Assembly (NCBI GenBank): GCA_028874905.1
Contig: JAPPGZ010000027.1
Coordinates: 1-49,989, forward strand
DNA: 49,989 bases
DNA from: Gemmatimonadota bacterium
GTDB lineage: Bacteria; Gemmatimonadota; Gemmatimonadetes; Longimicrobiales; Gaopeijiaceae
Direction: 5' to 3'
Part shown: positions 44,863 through 49,989 of the stretch, one piece after another
How positions within the stretch are numbered: the first letter of the stretch is position 1
How the letters are laid out: each line of letters opens with the position of its first letter
Position numbers and translations under genes: made by a program
Notes under the pieces: generated by a model
Seen by the model: the letters and a program-made list of their open reading frames with translations, nothing else
What the model was told of the DNA's origin: nothing
The model's database searches: none

Positions 44863-45481
44863 GGATACCGGGGCTTATTCGAGACTCACGGGACCTGGCT
44901 TCAAGTGCCCGCCGGACGTACCGGCCGACGAGGTCCGCCTCCACGTTGACTTCGTCTCCCGGTCTCAGGGAAAAGAAGTTGGTGTGGCTCCACGAATAGG
45001 GGATGACGGCGACTTCGCAAACCGATCCCTCCTGGAGGCCGTTGACCGTCAGGCTGACCCCGTTCAGTGCGATCGAGCCGTGCGGGATGGTCGTGGCGAA
45101 CACGTCTTCGGGCAGGGAAAAGGTCAGGAACCGCGTATCGCCCGCTCGCCGGCTGCCAAGTAAAGCCGCGCGTCCGTCGACGTGGCCCTGAACCAGATGT
45201 CCATCGAGTCGGTCGCCCACCCTCACCGCGCGTTCCAGGTTCACGAGCGAGCCGGTCCCGTACCCGCCGGCAACGGTTCGTTCCAGGGTCGAGGCGGCGA
45301 TATCCACCTTGAACGTGCCATTCCCGCATGCGCATGCCGTCAGACACGCTCCGTCGACCGCCACCGATTGCCCCACGGTCATCCGGTCGGCGAACGGCGC
45401 CGCGATGACGAGGGCGCGGCCGTTCGGTCGACGGCCCGTCTCCACGACCTCGCCAACCGCTTCGATGATTCCGGTGAACAC
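44852..45481 (-). CDS. ribE: riboflavin synthase, alpha chain
   Basis: Dismutates 6,7-dimethyl-8-ribityllumazine to riboflavin. It has 209 residues in two similar beta-barrel halves: MFTGIIEAVGEV at the start, SVAVDGACLTA in half one, GHVDGRAAL at the junction, and GSIALNGVSLTV in half two. The end overlaps ribBA by 11 bases, and ribD ends 3 bases upstream. All four rib genes are in one run. Confidence 0.94.
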   Translation of the reverse strand: MFTGIIEAVGEVVETGRRPNGRALVIAAPFADRMTVGQSVAVDGACLTACACGNGTFKVDIAASTLERTVAGGYGTGSLVNLERAVRVGDRLDGHLVQGHVDGRAALLGSRRAGDTRFLTFSLPEDVFATTIPHGSIALNGVSLTVNGLQEGSVCEVAVIPYSWSHTNFFSLRPGDEVNVEADLVGRYVRRALEARSRESRISPGIHAV

Positions 45482-45484
45482 GGG

Positions 45485-46633
45485 TCAGTCTCCCCGGTCG
45501 AGAACGATGAGGGTGTCGTTTCCGAATCTCGAAGGGTCGACCACTGACTTCCACCCCCTGAATCGGAACGCCTCCGGAGCGCACTCCCCGGGTTGGGTGA
45601 TTGGGAACGCGGGCACGCCGCCCTCTCCGACGACTACCGGCGCGACAAAAAGATACAGCCTGTCGACCAGCTCTTCACGCAGGAGCGAAGCTGCGAGTAC
45701 TCCTCCACCTTCGCACAGCACGCTGCTCACCCCGCGCGCCTCCAGAACTTCCATTAGAAACGCCAGATCAAGTCCCTTGCCCTGCACCGGGACGGCAACA
45801 ACATCCGCGCAGCCGGACAGACGGCGAGCCAGAGGCCCCGCCCCAACCGGCGTTGTGGCGACGATGGAACGCGGGCCAGACCGGCGCCGCAGCGCGCGCA
45901 GTCCGATCGATGCCCGCCCGCGGCGATCCAGGAGCACGGCGACCGGAGGCACTCTCGGCACTACAACGCCCCGAGCGGTGAGCATGGGATCGTCCGCCTC
46001 CCATGTACGCCGTCCCACCAGTATGGCATCGAATCCGGCGCGCAAACGGTGCACTTCACGCCGCGACTCTTCGCCCGTCAGCCACACGCGCTTTCCCCCC
46101 GCCGGAGCGATGCGTCCATCCACGCTGACGGCAAGCTTCAGCGCCACGTACGGACCCCTGCCCGACGCATTGCGAAAGAAGGCTGGATTCTCCGCAGCCC
46201 ACTCGGAGGGCTTGCCAAACGGTCCATCCACTACCACGCCCCGGCTGCGCAGCCGCTCCGCACCCCCGCTTTGCTCGACGCCGGGTTCGGCGGCCCAGAA
46301 CACCACCCGAGTGATTCCGGACGCGAGGATGGCCTCGGTGCAGGGGGCCGTCTTCCCACGGTGGTTGCAAGGCTCGAGGCTGCAGTACAGCGTTGCGCCC
46401 CGGACATCGTCGAGAGCGGAAAGGGCGGAGACCTCGGCATGAGGTCCGCCGTATTCGGCATGGAACGCCTCGCCCAGGACTTCTTCTCCACGAACGACCA
46501 GCGCGCCCACCATCGGGTTGGGGTGCACACGGCCCCAGCCGCGACGTCCCCGTTCGATGGCACGTGCGAGAAAGCGGCGATCCGCCCCACTCAGGCGCCC
46601 GTTTCCGGATCCTATGCGCGGCGACGCGATCAA
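45485..46633 (-). CDS. ribD: RibD bifunctional deaminase/reductase
   Basis: Converts the pyrimidine product of GTP cyclohydrolase in two steps. The N-terminal deaminase has HPNPMVGALVV, the zinc motif HAEVSAL and CSLEPCNHRGKTAPCT. The C-terminal reductase has VALKLAVSVDGRIAPA, ILVGRRTWEADDP and LCEGGGVLAASLL. The TTG at 46633 overlaps the preceding gene's TGA as TTGA and gives 382 residues. A frame extension to 46885 is rejected as it lies in the upstream gene. Confidence 0.93.
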   Translation of the reverse strand: MIASPRIGSGNGRLSGADRRFLARAIERGRRGWGRVHPNPMVGALVVRGEEVLGEAFHAEYGGPHAEVSALSALDDVRGATLYCSLEPCNHRGKTAPCTEAILASGITRVVFWAAEPGVEQSGGAERLRSRGVVVDGPFGKPSEWAAENPAFFRNASGRGPYVALKLAVSVDGRIAPAGGKRVWLTGEESRREVHRLRAGFDAILVGRRTWEADDPMLTARGVVVPRVPPVAVLLDRRGRASIGLRALRRRSGPRSIVATTPVGAGPLARRLSGCADVVAVPVQGKGLDLAFLMEVLEARGVSSVLCEGGGVLAASLLREELVDRLYLFVAPVVVGEGGVPAFPITQPGECAPEAFRFRGWKSVVDPSRFGNDTLIVLDRGD

Positions 46634-47682
46634 AGCGTAATCCGCACCGCGCCCGACGCGAACCAGTCCCGCTCGGCGGGATCGTATCCCCCGCCCCGAC
46701 CGGTGAACGGATCGCTCACGCCCTCCGCGATGCCGACCTCCAGCGAAACCTGGGAAATGAGGAAGTTGAACCATCCACCCGCGAAGTAGAGCGAGCGTTG
46801 GCTTCTGACCTTGCCCGCCGTGGATGAAGTGTTCCCGTTCGTTTGCAGCACAGTGACATCCGCATCCGCATCGTAGCGATCCCACCCCGCGCCGGCCATC
46901 AGTCCCAGGACAAACCAGTTCTTGCCCACTGTCGCCCGCAGGGACGACACCGTGAGGTCCATGCGCACCTCCCCCGGATTCCCCCCGGCAAGGTCGCCCG
47001 CCTGCACGTCATTATGCCAGCGGCGCACCGCCGAGACCGAGATACCGGGCAACGTGAACGACTCGCGCAATAGTCCGACCCGGGTCCCCAGACCGACACC
47101 GGAGGACGCCCCGGAGAATCCGGAACCCCCGGGAAGCCTCAACAACGAATAGGACGCCAACAGATCCGCCGATAGGACTCCTCCCAGCGCGGGCGCCGGC
47201 TGAAACCCGTCGACCACGCCGGCCACGACGGTGCCTCGCAGCCCCACGACCGCAAAGCTCTCCTCGTCGGTCAGCTCCCGCACCGACTGTACGGCAATCC
47301 GGGGCATTTGCATCGGGAGGCCGATGGCCGAGAGCGCCACACTGATCCGAGGGGCGGCGCCGAGACGCTTTCCCAGGGTGCTGGCAGTCCCGGGGTTGTC
47401 GCTGCCCAGGGCGGTGGCCAGACCCACCCCCTGCTGAATCGCCAGGGTGGTCAGCGCGAGTTCGCGGCACCGGGACGCGAGGCCCGGCATGTTTCCGGCG
47501 CAACGATCCGCCAGATCCACGATCCCCTCGACCGACGCGCCAAAGTTCGGCAAATCCTGTCCGAGGGCAGCGGGCGTCCGAGCCCCGCACACGCTCAGAA
47601 CCGCAAGGACCAGGGAGTGACCGTATCGAGACCGCAACATGGGACTCGCCAGACGCGCAACGTCAGGCGGTCGGTTTCTCAT
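46630..47682 (-). CDS. outer-membrane beta-barrel-like protein between purM and ribD
   Basis: A 350-residue exported protein with a signal peptide (MRNRPPDVARLASPMLRSRY, then SLVLAVLSVCGARTPAALGQ). Conserved-looking parts are a Cys-bearing segment (ADRCAGNMPGLASRCRE), a glycine-rich barrel with alternating strands (RMDLTVSSLRATVGKNWFVLG), and a final strand DWFASGAVRITL. No family is recognised. The ATG at 47682 shares one base with the purM TGA (TGATG), so it is part of the purM-rib transcript, which is an odd place for an outer-membrane protein. Confidence 0.72.
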   Translation of the reverse strand: MRNRPPDVARLASPMLRSRYGHSLVLAVLSVCGARTPAALGQDLPNFGASVEGIVDLADRCAGNMPGLASRCRELALTTLAIQQGVGLATALGSDNPGTASTLGKRLGAAPRISVALSAIGLPMQMPRIAVQSVRELTDEESFAVVGLRGTVVAGVVDGFQPAPALGGVLSADLLASYSLLRLPGGSGFSGASSGVGLGTRVGLLRESFTLPGISVSAVRRWHNDVQAGDLAGGNPGEVRMDLTVSSLRATVGKNWFVLGLMAGAGWDRYDADADVTVLQTNGNTSSTAGKVRSQRSLYFAGGWFNFLISQVSLEVGIAEGVSDPFTGRGGGYDPAERDWFASGAVRITL

Positions 47683-48707
47683 CACACTCCCCCAAGCTCG
47701 ACCCCGTCGCCCATAACCACTTCCCCTGCACTCCACGAGTCGTGTCCAAGCATCTCCAGCACCTGAGCCTCCCGCTCGCGCGCCACCACGGCGATCATGC
47801 CGACACCCATGTTGAAGACGCGATACATCTCCATCCGGGATACTCCACCCCCCCGCTCCAACTGCAGGAACACGTTGGGAACGGTCCACGATGCGCAGTC
47901 GATCCGAGCACCCAGTCCCTCTGGCAATACCCGCGGGAGGTTGCCTTCGATCCCTCCGCCGGTCACATGTGCCATCGCCCGGATCATGCCCGCCTCGAGC
48001 AGCGGCCACATTGTGCCCAGGTACGATCGGTGCACGGTCAGAAGCACGTCCGCTACCGACCGCTCCTCGCCCGGAAAGGTGTCGTCGACACCGAGTGCCA
48101 TGTGTTCGAAGACGATCGTGCGCGCCAGTGTGTAGCCGTTGGTGTGCAAGCCGGACGATGGCACCGCGATGATTCGGTCACCGGCGCGTACGGCAGAGCC
48201 GTCGAGAATCCTGTCCCGTTCCACCACGCCCACGATGAATCCGGCAAGGTCGTATTCGCCCGGAGCGTAGAAGTCCGGCATCTGGGCGGTCTCGCCACCG
48301 AGCAGAGCACAGGAGTTCTCCCCGCACGCACGTGCGACTCCCCCGACGACCGCCGGAACCACATCTTCGTCGAGATCGCCCGTGGCCAGGTAGTCGAGGA
48401 AGAAGAGGGGCCGGGCACCCTGCACCAGAATGTCGTTCACGCAATGGTTGACCAGGTCCTGCCCCACGGTATCGTGCCGTCCGGTGGCGAAAGCGACCTT
48501 CAGCTTGGTGCCCACACCGTCTGCACTGGAGACGAGAACCGGCTGCGACAGCCCCTCCGGAACGGCGTACAGTCCACCGAACGCGCCCAATCCGGACAGG
48601 GTGTTCTCGTCGCCCGAAGCGTCGATAAGCGGGCCCAGAGAGCGCTTCGCGCGATCGGCCGCTTCCAGGTCGACGCCGGTATCCTTGTAGGTCAGAGATT
48701 CGTCCAT
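47682..48707 (-). CDS. purM: phosphoribosylformylglycinamidine cyclo-ligase (AIR synthase)
   Basis: Fifth step of purine synthesis: ATP-dependent ring closure of FGAM to AIR. It has 341 residues with LTYKDTGVDLEAADRA, LVSSADGVGTKLKVAF, HCVNDILVQGARPLFFLDYLA, ALLGGETAQMPDFY, LHTNGYTLAR and HVTGGGIEGNLPRVLPEGLGA. The start overlaps the PfkB kinase gene by 16 bases. Purine and riboflavin synthesis share GTP, so a joint transcript makes sense. Confidence 0.96.
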   Translation of the reverse strand: MDESLTYKDTGVDLEAADRAKRSLGPLIDASGDENTLSGLGAFGGLYAVPEGLSQPVLVSSADGVGTKLKVAFATGRHDTVGQDLVNHCVNDILVQGARPLFFLDYLATGDLDEDVVPAVVGGVARACGENSCALLGGETAQMPDFYAPGEYDLAGFIVGVVERDRILDGSAVRAGDRIIAVPSSGLHTNGYTLARTIVFEHMALGVDDTFPGEERSVADVLLTVHRSYLGTMWPLLEAGMIRAMAHVTGGGIEGNLPRVLPEGLGARIDCASWTVPNVFLQLERGGGVSRMEMYRVFNMGVGMIAVVAREREAQVLEMLGHDSWSAGEVVMGDGVELGGV

Positions 48708-49615
48708 GACGATCCGCCAAGCTCCTGGAGACTGCGGGCACGGCGCACCACAGCGCTCGTTTCAAGGGCCCTGAAGCGATCCACCGAAAAGGCCTCGACC
48801 GCATAGGAACCGGTCGCGGACCCGTATGCGGCTGCCTGGCACAACGCTTCGCGGTCGAAAGAGCCGGCGTGGTCCAGATACCCCAGAAACCCTCCGGCGA
48901 AGGCGTCGCCCGCGCCTGTGGGGTCGATCACGTTGGCGACCGGCCAGGCGGGACACTCGAAGGCCCAGTTCTGACCGAAAACGACGGATCCCGCCTCGGC
49001 CCTCTTGACCACGACGACGGCGGGGCCGAGGCCCTGGATCCGCCCGACCGCGCCGGCCAGATCGTCATCTCCCGCCAGTTGAACCGCTTCCTCGTCGTTG
49101 ACGAGAAGCACGTCCAGACGCGCAAGCACGCGCCTAAGCGGGCCGGGTGTTCGCTCGATCCAGAAATTCATCGTGTCGGCCGCCACCAGGCGGGGCGCTC
49201 GCACCTGGTCCAGCACCTTCATCTGAAGGTCCGGATCGATGTTGCCGAGGAACACCACGCGCGAATCGCAGTACGCGGGCAGGACTGCCGGATTGAAATC
49301 GGCGAAGACCCCGAGCCGCGTCTCGGTGGTTACCCGCGTGCGAAAGTCGTCGCTGTAGCGTCCACCCCAGAAGAAGCTCTCGCCGGGCACCTGCACCAAA
49401 CCCTCGAAATCCACGCCCCGCTGGCGCAAGAAACCGAGTTGTGCAACGGGGTAGTCGTGACCGACGACACCAACGACGCGCACCTCGGTCAGAAGCGAAG
49501 CCGCCGCCGAGAAGAAGACCGCCGAGCCGCCGATCACGCCATCGACACTGCCCGCTCGTGTTTCGACCGCATCAAGGGCGACCGAGCCCACTGCCAGAAT
49601 GGCCACCAGGGTCAC
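48692..49615 (-). CDS. PfkB/ribokinase family sugar or nucleoside kinase
   Basis: A 307-residue kinase starting at GTG 49615 (VTLVAILAVGSVALDAVET). It has VIGGSAVFFSAAASLL in the substrate region, VVGHDYPVAQ, VVVKRAEAGSVVF, and the catalytic anion-hole signature IDPTGAGDAFAGG near the C terminus. The substrate cannot be read from sequence; ribokinase- or adenosine-kinase-like candidates are possible next to purM. The ORF extends to 49666, but that part runs toward the repeat region. Confidence 0.87.
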   Translation of the reverse strand: MTLVAILAVGSVALDAVETRAGSVDGVIGGSAVFFSAAASLLTEVRVVGVVGHDYPVAQLGFLRQRGVDFEGLVQVPGESFFWGGRYSDDFRTRVTTETRLGVFADFNPAVLPAYCDSRVVFLGNIDPDLQMKVLDQVRAPRLVAADTMNFWIERTPGPLRRVLARLDVLLVNDEEAVQLAGDDDLAGAVGRIQGLGPAVVVVKRAEAGSVVFGQNWAFECPAWPVANVIDPTGAGDAFAGGFLGYLDHAGSFDREALCQAAAYGSATGSYAVEAFSVDRFRALETSAVVRRARSLQELGGSSWTNL

Positions 49616-49634
49616 CGGATCCGGACGGTGGTGG

Positions 49635-49740
49635 CCAGCAGTCCGTGGATAAAGCCGCCCGAGCACCGAGAGCGGCGAGGCGCCGGGCCGGCAAGGCGCG
49701 ACGAAGGGCCGGTAGCAGCGCTACGGGCCCAAGGAGCAAC
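49635..49740. repeat. 106-bp direct repeat, copy 1
   Basis: First of two near-identical copies, matching the second (49884-49989) at 103 of 106 positions. It contains a 25-nt hairpin (49706-49730: GGGCC, GTAGC, loop AGC, GCTAC, GGCCC with one mispaired position). The copies differ exactly in that mispaired position and at two other bases, so the stem is preserved. Confidence 0.85.
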
Positions 49741-49883
49741 GCAGAGCGCGGCCCCGGCAGGCCGGGACGTAAAGTAAACATGACATTGTGTAAACTCTGA
49801 TTTACAGCGTGGCGAGGTGAGGCCGAGCGTCCGGCCCGGATGCATCGCCGTTCGAATGCCGGGAGGATTTTGTCCACGGGCTG
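49741..49883. other. spacer between the two repeats with an AT-rich core
   Basis: No gene is seen. The core (about 49770-49806) is AT-rich for this genome and holds two copies of GTAAAC and a reversed GATTTAC in ACGTAAAGTAAACATG and TGTAAACTCTGATTTAC. The flanks are GC-rich. Confidence 0.5.
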
Positions 49884-49989
49884 CCAGCAGTCCGTGGATA
49901 AAGCCGCCCGAGCACCGAGAGCGGCGAGGCGCCAGGCCGGCAAGGCGCGACGAAGGGCCAGTAGCAGCGCTACGGGCCCGAGGAGCAAC
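49884..49989. repeat. 106-bp direct repeat, copy 2, running to the window edge
   Basis: Second copy, with period 249 bases from the first. It is preceded by TCCACGG, which forms an inverted repeat with CCGTGGA inside the copy. The hairpin is at 49955-49979. It runs to the window edge, so further copies may follow. Confidence 0.85.

Noticed and set aside
46630..49634. Possible FMN riboswitch ahead of the rib genes
   Set aside because: No FMN-element core (AGGGGCGGGG...) is present upstream of ribD or the operon; genes overlap too tightly to leave space.
49849..49862. T-loop-like GTTCGAATGCC near the right edge
   Set aside because: The flanks do not form a T stem and no tRNA fold could be built around it.
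49643..49901. DnaA-box-like sequence TTATCCACG in each repeat (reverse strand)
   Set aside because: It differs from TTATCCACA in the last base and no dnaA, dnaN or gyrB is nearby; two weak boxes do not indicate an origin.
49572..49988. 138-residue open frame across both repeats on the minus strand
   Set aside because: The 249-base period is a multiple of three, so a frame stays open and repeats a Leu/Ala-rich peptide. It is better explained by repeated DNA than by a coding gene.

Overview
The window is about 50 kb of GC-rich, gene-dense bacterial chromosome. It carries a SusC/SusD outer-membrane pair, VPS10-type Asp-box propeller proteins, a lipoprotein/peptidase-rich secretome, MlaFED lipid transport, a regulatory PTS with HPr kinase, and a tmRNA. 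Together these suggest a Gram-negative member of the FCB group, most likely Gemmatimonadota. That placement is an inference from gene content, because no rRNA is present. No prophage, transposase, CRISPR array or integrase was seen.

Layout. (1) 1-54: 5' part of tRNA-Sec, cut by the left edge, followed by a PlsC-type acyltransferase. (2) 1605-5099 (+): a DERA-type deoxyribose-phosphate aldolase next to a two-domain ALDH16-type aldehyde dehydrogenase. (3) 5164-14572 (-): SusC, SusD, two small lipoproteins, a large VPS10/Asp-box propeller protein and one more lipoprotein. (4) 14850-18839 (-): RidA, an RfaE1/HldE-type kinase, a DSD1/D-threonine-aldolase-like PLP enzyme and a BNR-type lipoprotein. 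(5) 19041-22199 (+): a very large metallopeptidase / TolB propeller / beta-barrel protein. (6) 22218-25330 (-): MlaD, MlaF, MlaE and a small outer-membrane-like protein, all tightly coupled. (7) 25428-31576: a DUF6702 protein, a YVTN propeller, a CorC-type CBS protein, LspA, tmRNA, a tRNA-dihydrouridine synthase, a PtsN-like EIIA and an orphan sorting-domain-like protein. (8) 31696-37525 (-): SelB, RecO, a membrane-anchored protein, a bifunctional-nuclease-domain protein and MetK. (9) 37669-41510 (-): EI, HPr, EIIA-Man, HprK and HPF, a signalling PTS without a sugar permease. (10) 41629-49615 (-): a tightly overlapping run of PfkB kinase, PurM, an outer-membrane-like protein, RibD, RibE, RibBA, RibH, NusB and a GT4 glycosyltransferase. 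(11) 49635 to the end: two 106-bp near-identical repeats.

How it works together. tRNA-Sec and SelB imply UGA-to-selenocysteine decoding. The rib genes give nearly all of riboflavin synthesis, but the GTP cyclohydrolase II half of RibBA has lost its zinc cysteines, so that step should be encoded elsewhere. The PTS genes form a phosphorelay (EI to HPr to EIIA, with HprK acting on HPr Ser) next to a ribosome hibernation factor. DERA and ALDH16 could split deoxyribose phosphate and oxidise the acetaldehyde formed. Many gene pairs overlap by ATGA, TTGA, CTGA or TGATG, and alternative start codons are common.

The most interesting items are the degenerate RibBA, the DERA-ALDH16 pair, the peptidase-propeller-barrel protein, the hairpin-bearing repeat pair at the right edge, and a probable CTG-initiated secreted protein.
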